IMG/VR virus record: IMGVR_UViG_3300035698_002920 | Span: 1 to 22,539 of that record | Reading direction: 5' to 3' (one strand) | DNA from: a virus | DNA: 22,539 nucleotides | Shown here: one piece after another, positions 1 to 5,143 of the stretch | Layout: each line of letters opens with the position of its first letter | Position numbering within the stretch: position 1 is the stretch's first letter | Made by a program: the position numbers and the translations under genes | The notes under the pieces: generated by a model | Seen by the model: only the letters and a program-made list of their open reading frames with translations | The model's database searches: none | What the model was told of the DNA's origin: nothing

Positions 1-36
1 ATGGAGGTCAAAACATGGGAAGAGGTGTTCGAATGA
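1..36 (+). CDS. 3' end of an upstream gene (partial)
   Basis: Frame 1 is open from the first base and ends at a TGA at 34-36, giving the tail MEVKTWEEVFE. The stop overlaps the ATG of the next gene as ATGA, the same junction used by most genes in this train. I therefore read it as the end of a gene that begins to the left of the window. An ATG happens to be the first codon, but an 11-residue protein starting exactly at the window edge is less likely. No function can be assigned. Confidence 0.4.
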   Translation: MEVKTWEEVFE

Positions 37-968
37 TCCAAGATGATGACATGCTGAAAGACGAACCGCTGCGAGATATCCTCAAAGGAAAAACGTGCAG
101 GCAGGCGCGACCCCCCCACCGGACCACAGGTGTCAGCTCGACCCCGGGAGGGGTGGAACAGTTATCCCGGTTACAGACACGCGACAGAGGGGTATCTCAT
201 TCTGACTCTATGGACCCATATATTTTATTGGGGATGTGCCTTGTATGCTTTGTGGGGTGCGGAGTGATTGGATGGATGCTGCCGACTGGGACAGGGTTGA
301 TCTCCTCAATTTTTTTGGCGTTTGCGGGAGGAGGACTGCTGCTGGCGGCGTGTCTCTGCAAAGAGAGACAGGATATGCGAAAGAGACCCGAGCCCAAAAA
401 TTTTTCTTCTTCTGTTCTTTCTGAAGTTCCGGTGACGTCTGAGGCCCAGACCCCTGGGGATATGTTTGATGAGCTGACTACCGAGTGCGCGAAGTGCCAT
501 GGCCCTCTCGAGGGGAACGGATACGTGACCAATAAGCGCGAGATCGTCTGTATGAAATGCTCCTGGTGGTGGAATACCGACACGGTCCGGAATGTGATGA
601 TCGATCCTGAGACGTACCAGATGACCCGGGATACGTGGCTGGCAGAGGGTGAGCATTTCGGGTTCAGGGAGAAGGACAAGTCTCAGATGATCCCCGGAGA
701 CGGAATGTTGCTGGTAGCCCCCGAGAAGTTGGACAGGCTCAAGAAGCACCTCGACGAGCAGAACCAGCCGGAGAACCCGGTACGGGATTGCGGGAACTGT
801 GAGTATCTAAAAAAGAAACTCTCTACACAGCCCTGCAAGGATTGTCGTGGACGCCCATTGGGAAACCCTTCAGGGTGGGTTAGGAAAGGCATTATCGACA
901 AGATGATCGAGTGCGGGAAGATCCTCGATAAGGCTGGATTCCCAACGATTACGACGGAGAAACCATGA
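33..968 (+). CDS. Membrane-anchored zinc-ribbon protein, unknown function
   Basis: The start at 33 is chosen because it overlaps the upstream stop as ATGA and has GAAGAGG seven bases upstream. It gives 311 residues. Two adjacent hydrophobic segments follow the ATG at 210 (about residues 62-82 and 92-113) and look like a transmembrane hairpin. The soluble part has CAKC (152-155) with CMKC (173-176), and CGNC (253-256) with CKDC (268-271), which are two likely zinc-binding ribbons. Residues 20-59 look unlike real protein and lie over a C7 run at 111-117. Either the true start is the ATG at 210 (252 aa), or an indel has disturbed the reading frame. The next gene overlaps its stop by 4 bases. I do not recognise the family; a membrane-tethered nucleic-acid or protein-binding role is possible but not shown. 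Confidence 0.65.
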   Translation: MIQDDDMLKDEPLRDILKGKTCRQARPPHRTTGVSSTPGGVEQLSRLQTRDRGVSHSDSMDPYILLGMCLVCFVGCGVIGWMLPTGTGLISSIFLAFAGGGLLLAACLCKERQDMRKRPEPKNFSSSVLSEVPVTSEAQTPGDMFDELTTECAKCHGPLEGNGYVTNKREIVCMKCSWWWNTDTVRNVMIDPETYQMTRDTWLAEGEHFGFREKDKSQMIPGDGMLLVAPEKLDRLKKHLDEQNQPENPVRDCGNCEYLKKKLSTQPCKDCRGRPLGNPSGWVRKGIIDKMIECGKILDKAGFPTITTEKP

Positions 969-1198
969 GAGCCTTTGGCGAACACCCCAGGGTATGCGAC
1001 TTCATTACCGAACTGATCAACTGGCGCCGTGAGCAGAACCGGGGCATGGGCGAAATCCCGATTACACAGTGGATGGCCGAGTGCCTGGAGAAGGAGATGG
1101 GCGGCGAGGTCAAGTGTATTGACGAAGTTCCGCTGCGGGTCGTACCCAACAGCGATTGCTTGAATGTGGGGCTTGGGCTCAGGATGGAGGAAGTATGA
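965..1198 (+). CDS. Small phage protein, unknown function
   Basis: This gene encodes 77 residues. The start overlaps the preceding stop (ATGA at 965-968), with GGAG about eight bases upstream. The N-terminal part looks helical (FITELINWRREQNRG), followed by an amphipathic stretch (WMAECLEKEMGGEV). There is no Cys cluster, signal peptide or membrane segment. It is translationally coupled at both ends and so probably made in step with its neighbours. I do not recognise it. Confidence 0.7.
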   Translation: MRAFGEHPRVCDFITELINWRREQNRGMGEIPITQWMAECLEKEMGGEVKCIDEVPLRVVPNSDCLNVGLGLRMEEV

Positions 1199-1446
1199 AA
1201 GAACGATACCCCCAACTCCAAGACGGCGAATGTACGACGATCAAGTATTTCCACCGCGATGGGTACAAGGTGGCGTGCCTTCGCTTCTGCTGCTGCGATT
1301 GCGGTCTAATCCATACGATTGTGATGATCCCGCTCTTGACTAGGCTGAAGATGTTTTTCTATCGTGACAACCGGGCGACAGCAACCCGGCGCCGGGGCAA
1401 GGCGCTGCGGGGGCTGAAGATCCCAAAACAGGAGAAGGGCAAATGA
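1195..1446 (+). CDS. Small Cys-rich phage protein with CxCxxCGLxH-like motif
   Basis: The start at 1195 is preferred over an in-frame ATG at 1156 because it makes an ATGA overlap with the upstream stop and has GGATGGAGG just upstream. It encodes 83 residues. The centre reads RFCCCDCGLIHTI and the basic end reads RDNRATATRRRGKALRG. Small phage proteins with a CCDCGL(V/I/T)H core followed by an Arg-rich RAT.RRR tail are common in tailed-phage accessory regions and are usually left as hypothetical. The four Cys plus His could bind one metal. Function unknown. Confidence 0.75.
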   Translation: MKERYPQLQDGECTTIKYFHRDGYKVACLRFCCCDCGLIHTIVMIPLLTRLKMFFYRDNRATATRRRGKALRGLKIPKQEKGK

Positions 1447-1649
1447 TTGAGAACGTACACGAAGTCGACGAGGGCCAGTGGGACCGCTGGAACGAAGCGC
1501 AGCGCAAGCTGTTCAATGCCGTCTATGAGTACCTGAACGAGAATCAGGATATCATGACGCATTCCGACGCAGCTCCGATCGAGGATGAGCACTGGCATGT
1601 CACAGCCTTTAACGCGGCGTTCACCGCGGCCGGTGAGGTGTCGGCATGA
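1443..1649 (+). CDS. Small acidic phage protein, unknown function
   Basis: The gene encodes 68 residues, starts in an ATGA overlap and has GGAGAAGGG upstream. It is acidic and Trp/Tyr-rich (EGQWDRWNEAQRKLF, then VYEYLNENQD) and probably all-helical. It has no metal motif and no membrane segment. It is coupled to the next mini-gene by another ATGA overlap. Not recognised. Confidence 0.7.
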   Translation: MIENVHEVDEGQWDRWNEAQRKLFNAVYEYLNENQDIMTHSDAAPIEDEHWHVTAFNAAFTAAGEVSA

Positions 1650-1819
1650 AGAAGGAAGACCGAGACTGCGTATGCGGAGGCAAGAAGATGCAGATCACTG
1701 GGACCACGATCAGGTGGTGTAAGAAATGCGGACGCCTGAATTATCCCTCGAAGGCAGGAAGGGTCTTTCGTAGTCCTGATGTAACAGAAGGCAAGCTCTT
1801 GTGCGGGAGACAACCATGA
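1646..1819 (+). CDS. Zinc-ribbon mini-protein
   Basis: This 57-residue gene starts in an ATGA overlap with the previous stop and has GAGGTG as its SD. C8-x-C10 and C25-x-x-C28-G make a compact four-Cys knuckle with a basic surface (KKEDR, CKKCGR). This is a typical minimal zinc ribbon, though one half is CxC rather than CxxC. Its TGA overlaps the ATG of the radical SAM gene, so the two are co-translated. A nucleic-acid or partner-binding role is only inference. Confidence 0.65.
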   Translation: MKKEDRDCVCGGKKMQITGTTIRWCKKCGRLNYPSKAGRVFRSPDVTEGKLLCGRQP

Positions 1820-2637
1820 AGATGATCTACCAACCAAAGGGACGCCGTGCACAGGAATACGCCGAGTCTGCAGAGGGTAAGGGAGACGGCTACGCGCTGA
1901 ACATCTACAAGGGCTGCACTCACAAATGCGCTTATTGCTACGTCCCGTGCGGTTTCCCGTGGAAGACCTACCCGGATCCGCGAAAGACGTTCCATGAGAA
2001 GGTGGCGCCAAGGGTGGATATCCTGGAGCAGCTCGACAAGGATCTCAAGGAGATGGTCAAGCTCGGTCTCGAGAACAACCCGATTCATCTGTGCTTCACC
2101 TGTGATCCGTACCCGGAAGAGCATAGCCATGTGACCAGGGACTGTCTGCTCATCATGGAAGATCACGGCATGAAGAATGTCCAGGTCCTCACGAAGGCCG
2201 GTCTCCGGGCAGAGCGGGACTTCGACATACTGGCGCGGAATAAGTGGAAGTTCGGGAGTACGGTGGTTGCCGTGGATCCCCTGTTCTACAACTTCCACGA
2301 TAGCCACGGTCTCGAGCAAGAGGGATGGGAGCCAGGCGCTACGCTGTTCGATGAGCGCAAGGCCGCGATCCAGAAGGCGCATGACTGGGGGATCTTCACC
2401 TGGGTAAGCATTGAGCCGGTGATCAACCCCTCGGAGTCCCTTGAGGTGATATACAGACTGAAGGGCTGGGTCGACCTCTGGAAGATCGGGAAGCTGAACC
2501 ACGGCGACCAGATCAGTCCCGAGTGCGCGGCGATCGAGAAGGAGACCGACTGGGGTGATTTCGTCTCCCGGGCAAAAGAGCTGCTTGGGGATGACACGGT
2601 GATCTGGAAGAAGAGCCTGAAGAAGTGGGTGGAGTAG
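1816..2637 (+). CDS. Radical SAM protein, spore-photoproduct-lyase/COG1533-like
   Basis: The gene encodes 273 residues. The ATG at 1816 overlaps the previous stop (ATGA) and has GGGAG upstream; a GTG at 1801 is in frame but less likely. The cluster motif is C34-x3-C38-x2-C41 (CTHKCAYC), the signature for a 4Fe-4S cluster that cleaves S-adenosylmethionine. Family features follow: NIYKGC just before it, LCFTCDPYPE, VLTKAG, STVVAVDP, then a conserved FTWVSIEPVI late in the barrel. This pattern belongs to the SplB-like/COG1533 radical SAM family, which occurs in many phages, but the substrate of the phage members is generally unknown. The length covers one full TIM-barrel, so the gene looks intact. 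There is no sign of a DNA-lesion-recognition tail, so I do not claim spore photoproduct repair. Confidence 0.9.
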   Translation: MKMIYQPKGRRAQEYAESAEGKGDGYALNIYKGCTHKCAYCYVPCGFPWKTYPDPRKTFHEKVAPRVDILEQLDKDLKEMVKLGLENNPIHLCFTCDPYPEEHSHVTRDCLLIMEDHGMKNVQVLTKAGLRAERDFDILARNKWKFGSTVVAVDPLFYNFHDSHGLEQEGWEPGATLFDERKAAIQKAHDWGIFTWVSIEPVINPSESLEVIYRLKGWVDLWKIGKLNHGDQISPECAAIEKETDWGDFVSRAKELLGDDTVIWKKSLKKWVE

Positions 2638-2640
2638 AGT

Positions 2641-2970
2641 ATGATGAACCTCGATGAAGTACCAGAATCGGTGAAGAACTACTTCGATCATTCCCGACCG
2701 GGATGGAGGAAGCCGTTTGAGAACCCGCCGAGCTTTCTGCAGAGAGTCGAGTTGGTTGACCCAATCACGTCCGGGTCAATTCTTGTGCGACTGAACTGCG
2801 GCCACGATAAGTTGGTGAGTCAGCGGAGGGGCCAAAAAGGCGGCGAATGGAAACGTGAACGAGAATCGTACATTGAAGGCACTGAGGTCATCTGCGATGC
2901 GTGCAGGAACGAATACAAGCCCAGACTCGAAAGAATCCACGTCGTATGCCAAAGCTCTCTGCGATCTTGA
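2641..2970 (+). CDS. Small protein with Cys/His pairs, unknown function
   Basis: The gene encodes 109 residues and starts three bases after the radical SAM stop, with GTGGAG upstream; the ATG at 2644 is an alternative. It contains LNCGH and, 40 residues later, ICDACRNEY, which together could bind zinc. The segment between is strongly charged. The last dozen residues may be less reliable, because the +2 frame below also looks coding-like at the 3' end. Not recognised. Confidence 0.6.
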   Translation: MMNLDEVPESVKNYFDHSRPGWRKPFENPPSFLQRVELVDPITSGSILVRLNCGHDKLVSQRRGQKGGEWKRERESYIEGTEVICDACRNEYKPRLERIHVVCQSSLRS

Positions 2971-3077
2971 CGACCCTGATTTTCAGAGTTACACTTCTGG
3001 CCTCATGAGTCGGTACGCTCCCGGAAAGGCCGGCAGCGATATCGGCGGTAAACCGCAGCGCAGAACAGGAGATAGTC

Positions 3078-3245
3078 ATGAAGAGCAAAAAAGGTAAGAA
3101 GGGTGGATTCCGCGTGAAAGGGAAATCACCAGGCGGCGAAACATATCCGGCAAAGGCCAGTGGCCTCGCCATGAAGAGTAAGACCAGCGGCGGCACAGGT
3201 GGCGAGAGCTACCCCTCCGGTGATCTCCAAGCGTCTCCGGCGTAA
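3078..3245 (+). CDS. Small basic Gly/Lys-rich protein
   Basis: The gene encodes 55 residues, with AGGAGAT seven bases before the ATG. It is highly basic at the N-terminus (MKSKKGKKGGFRVKGK) and then carries two copies of a short motif, GGETYPAKASG and GGESYPSGD, separated by a lysine/serine linker. The duplication within such a short protein is unusual. Similar small basic phage proteins can be DNA- or RNA-associated, but nothing here proves it. The 107 bases before it (2971-3077) hold only weak ORFs and no clear signal. Confidence 0.6.
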   Translation: MKSKKGKKGGFRVKGKSPGGETYPAKASGLAMKSKTSGGTGGESYPSGDLQASPA

Positions 3246-3256
3246 GGAACGATGGC

Positions 3257-3346
3257 ATGACACCAGAAATCGAGGTACTAGAATGGGATCATCCACAGAT
3301 TTTTCTAGTACCTCGATTCTGTACGACCTCCGATCAAAAAAAATGA
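3257..3346 (+). CDS. 29-residue ORF ending at an A8 run
   Basis: The ATG at 3257 lies 11 bases after the previous stop and has AAGGA eight bases upstream. It reads MTPEIEVLEWDHPQIFLVPR and ends QKK at a TGA immediately after a run of eight A. Its stop overlaps the ATG at 3343 of the next frame. Most of the ORF is built from a perfect 16-bp inverted repeat. It may be an independent mini-protein, or the N-terminal part of a frameshift fusion with the gene that follows. Confidence 0.5.
   Translation: MTPEIEVLEWDHPQIFLVPRFCTTSDQKK
3268..3318 (+). repeat. Perfect 16-bp inverted repeat
   Basis: Arm AATCGAGGTACTAGAA at 3268-3283 is perfectly complementary to 3303-3318, with a 19-base loop. In RNA this would be a strong hairpin inside the 3257 ORF. 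No T-run follows, so it is not a normal terminator. It could slow ribosomes, protect the message, or be an operator-like site. Confidence 0.8.
3336..3343 (+). other. A8 homopolymer at a gene junction, possible slippery site
   Basis: Eight consecutive A read CAA AAA AAA TGA in the upstream frame. A -1 slip after the second AAA would continue directly into ATG ATC TCC of the next gene. The gene at 3343 has no visible SD, so it must rely on coupling or on frameshifting. An assembly length error in the A-run would look the same. Confidence 0.45.
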
Positions 3347-3522
3347 TCTCCACGCTCCGTAAGTCCCTCGAAGATGCCGCTGCCGACGTAGGCGAGATCT
3401 GGCAAGTAATTCGAGACACCAATGGTCTCTTTAAGATCATCTTCCATTTTGTCAAATGCGGCCTTGATACCTGGACATGGTCCGCAACCTTTCCTAACAC
3501 ATCAACGCACGGGAGAAACTAA
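3343..3522 (+). CDS. Small protein, unknown function, coupled or frameshifted from 3257
   Basis: The gene encodes 59 residues from the ATG at 3343, starting MISTLRKSLEDAAADVGEIW. In-frame ATGs lie farther upstream (3199, 3283), but those would run through the inverted repeat and overlap two other ORFs, and only the 3343 start makes the ATGA junction. The N-terminal half is an amphipathic helix; the middle (LFKIIFHFVKCG) is hydrophobic and might touch a membrane. It overlaps the start of the next gene by one base (TAATG). Not recognised. Confidence 0.55.
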   Translation: MISTLRKSLEDAAADVGEIWQVIRDTNGLFKIIFHFVKCGLDTWTWSATFPNTSTHGRN

Positions 3523-3803
3523 TGGGCAATCTCAGCAGATTGGCGCAGAAGATTAAGAACTGGGCAAAGCGGAAACCAGAGGCTCCGAAGACCAAGGCAG
3601 AGAAGCCGATCGAGGAGACCCGGAAATACAAGCGCCGGCACAAGATCAAGGTTCGGTTCAGTATCAGCGGAAACCGGGCCGTACTCGACCTCAGCAATAC
3701 CGAATACAAGATTACCCCGAAAGGCTGGCGGCGCATCACGCCCAGGCCGAGCAACAAGCGGGACAGGATTTTGGCGAGACGGGCAAAGAGGCTGGCAGCA
3801 TGA
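3522..3803 (+). CDS. Small highly basic protein
   Basis: The gene encodes 93 residues, with GGGAGAA upstream and a TAATG start-stop overlap. Lys/Arg are very frequent at both ends (KIKNWAKRKPEAPKTKAEKP; RRITPRPSNKRDRILARRAK), around a short beta-like core (KVRFSISGNRAVLDLSN). The composition suggests nucleic-acid binding. The following gene starts in an ATGA overlap. No family recognised. Confidence 0.65.
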   Translation: MGNLSRLAQKIKNWAKRKPEAPKTKAEKPIEETRKYKRRHKIKVRFSISGNRAVLDLSNTEYKITPKGWRRITPRPSNKRDRILARRAKRLAA

Positions 3804-4210
3804 ATAACACAGAGACAATACTGGAACCGCGCAGTATATCTGTGATGCGGAAATGCAGAGGCGTCATCGAACTCCTTGGTTGTGCCCTGAGATTGATCTT
3901 CGAGAAGAGGGCAATCATGCAGACCAAACTGGAGTATCTGACACTCCAGGACAAAGAAGAACTTGTAAGCCAAATGCACATGGTGCAGTCCGGCTTTGTC
4001 TCCTGCCGGAGAATGGCAAAAGAGTTGATACAGTGTCATTTCCGCGAGTCAGGTCCCGGAATCCACGTTGAGAGACGAACGTGCGACGGATGCGGTATAG
4101 CCTTCACCTACACCTACCAGATAAGCAGACCGCCTGATCGCCCGCCCATTTGCTGTTCCATTACGTGTCGAGAGAAGGCATTGGATGAACTGGGCAGGCG
4201 ACGAGGATAA
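3800..4210 (+). CDS. Zinc-finger protein (C-terminal CxxC...CxxxC)
   Basis: The gene encodes 136 residues, starts in ATGA with AGAGG upstream. The first 90 residues look helical, with a short hydrophobic patch around residue 25 that is too polar for a sure TM helix. The C-terminus carries C95-x2-C98 and C118-C119-x3-C123, framed by RTCDGCG and CCSITCREKA. This resembles a short treble-clef finger of the kind found in small phage DNA-binding or HNH-like proteins, but there is no HNH triad. The role is unknown. Confidence 0.65.
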   Translation: MNNTETILEPRSISVMRKCRGVIELLGCALRLIFEKRAIMQTKLEYLTLQDKEELVSQMHMVQSGFVSCRRMAKELIQCHFRESGPGIHVERRTCDGCGIAFTYTYQISRPPDRPPICCSITCREKALDELGRRRG

Positions 4211-4243
4211 CCAATATCGATCATCACAAAATAGGAGGAGATC

Positions 4244-4531
4244 ATGGGCAATGAAGTGAAATGTGAGCGCGTAGTCATGTTCCGGGTGATACCGGCATGG
4301 GGAACAAAGAACCTGCGGGTATCGAAGGTCAATTGCGTGAGACGGGGCAAGACTCTCTATGTCCCGAATAGCCGGATACGGAAGTACGGCAAGCCGAATC
4401 TGCATCCCACAGCCAATGCGGCGATCGACCAGCGTATCAAAGAGCTCAAGGGCGAGATGGATCCAGAACCGGACAAATGGATCGAAGATATCAAGGGCAC
4501 GATTAAGACGCTCACGAAACTCAGAACGTGA
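4244..4531 (+). CDS. Small phage protein, unknown function
   Basis: The gene encodes 95 residues and begins after a 33-base gap, with a strong SD (AGGAGG, spacing six to seven). The N-terminal part seems beta-rich (CERVVMFRVIPAW, NLRVSKVNCVRRGKTLYVP) and the C-terminal part helical (DQRIKELKGEMDPEPDKW). There are no recognisable catalytic motifs. It may start a new translational unit, because it is not coupled to the gene before it. Confidence 0.65.
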   Translation: MGNEVKCERVVMFRVIPAWGTKNLRVSKVNCVRRGKTLYVPNSRIRKYGKPNLHPTANAAIDQRIKELKGEMDPEPDKWIEDIKGTIKTLTKLRT

Positions 4532-4558
4532 CACAATAACAGGGGGGGGGTAGCTGAC

Positions 4559-4675
4559 GTGAGAGACCGCATTCATGGGTTACGGGTGAAGCAAGTAAGT
4601 AAAGGTTGCAAAACCGATAACACCTCGCGGGAACCCATGAATCGCTCCACGTCGGCTCCCTCAACAAAATCATGA
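4559..4675 (+). CDS. Possible GTG-start 38-residue ORF
   Basis: The GTG at 4559 lies eight bases after a run of nine G (4541-4550 region, AGGGGGGGGG), which can act as an SD. The ORF ends at 4675 in an ATGA overlap with the gene at 4672, and that gene has no SD of its own, which argues for coupling. The protein is basic and Ser/Thr-rich (RIHGLRVKQVSKGCKTDNTS) and not recognised. The alternative is non-coding sequence with a chance ORF. Confidence 0.4.
   Translation: MRDRIHGLRVKQVSKGCKTDNTSREPMNRSTSAPSTKS
4571..4642 (+). repeat. 11-bp inverted repeat with 50-base loop
   Basis: ATTCATGGGTT at 4571-4581 is perfectly complementary to 4632-4642. With the G9 run just upstream it marks a structured leader ahead of the 4672 gene. 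Pairing would be long-range, and could expose or hide the start at 4672. Confidence 0.55.
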
Positions 4676-5043
4676 AGAACAAAAAACCAATACCCTTCCC
4701 GAGGAAGAGATCCTTCAGGCAGAAGGCCAAGCAGCAGATGGACCATAACGTCGAGATGGCCCGATTCAGCGAGGAGCTGTTGAAGCGTGTCTACAGAACC
4801 TACAAGATATGCTACGGTCTCCATGATCGAACCAAGGGACTGAAGGTGACGCCGCTCGCCTTCGTGGTCAAGAAGCAGATGGAGGAGATCTGCGCGGCAC
4901 TGGGACCATATTGTACTGACGTGACTGAACTGCAAACAGGAGGAAAGCCAGATGCCAGTGGAGCCGAAATTATACAAAGGGAAGATACGACAGATCGACC
5001 TGGCGGGAAAGAACAAGGGGAAGCCAGCCCTGAACAAGAATGA
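4672..5043 (+). CDS. Small basic-then-acidic protein before terminase
   Basis: The gene encodes 123 residues. The N-terminal third is basic (KNKKPIPFPRKRSFRQKAK), followed by a helical central part (FSEELLKRVYRTYK; AFVVKKQMEEICAALG) and a disordered polar tail (after residue 93). Its 3' end overlaps the next gene by 92 bases in another frame, and the tail residues are encoded there. From its place just before the large terminase it might be a small terminase, but no helix-turn-helix is evident and it is short for that role, so I do not assign it. Confidence 0.6.
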   Translation: MKNKKPIPFPRKRSFRQKAKQQMDHNVEMARFSEELLKRVYRTYKICYGLHDRTKGLKVTPLAFVVKKQMEEICAALGPYCTDVTELQTGGKPDASGAEIIQREDTTDRPGGKEQGEASPEQE

Positions 5044-5143
5044 TAATCCGGTCGACGGCGGTGGCTGGGAAGATACCCCCGCGAATCTAGCCAAGGCCAC
5101 GCGCCAGGCAAACGACTACATCAACCCGAGCGAACGCACATGA
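4952..5143 (+). CDS. 63-residue protein upstream of terminase
   Basis: The ATG at 4952 has an excellent SD (AGGAGG, eight-base spacing), so the start is credible even though it lies inside the previous gene. The protein is polar and Gly/Asn/Lys-rich (KGKIRQIDLAGKNKGKPALN), ending in YINPSERT. Its stop overlaps the terminase ATG as ATGA. It could be a small packaging accessory, but no family is recognised. Confidence 0.65.
   Translation: MPVEPKLYKGKIRQIDLAGKNKGKPALNKNDNPVDGGGWEDTPANLAKATRQANDYINPSERT

Noticed and set aside
197-679. Long minus-strand open frames opposite the first gene, and similar ones opposite terL, portal, scaffold and fibre genes
   Set aside because: They lack SD sequences, overlap strong plus-strand genes fully, and their proteins look like random antisense translation.
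1816-2637. Calling the radical SAM gene a true spore photoproduct lyase
   Set aside because: Motifs fit the broad COG1533 family; the specific features of SplB cannot be shown and no spore context exists.
1741-2691. 316-codon minus-strand open frame opposite the radical SAM gene
   Set aside because: The plus-strand frame has the CxxxCxxC motif and family features; the antisense frame has neither SD nor domains.
2855-3097. Plus-strand frame overlapping genes at 2641 and 3078, plus a shorter version starting at 3005
   Set aside because: The last 50 residues look somewhat protein-like, but there is no SD at either start and it conflicts with two better genes. It might be real if the 2641 gene has a frameshift near its end.
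4672-5043. Small terminase subunit
   Set aside because: Right position, but no helix-turn-helix or typical oligomerisation helices could be seen, and the tail is overprinted by another gene.
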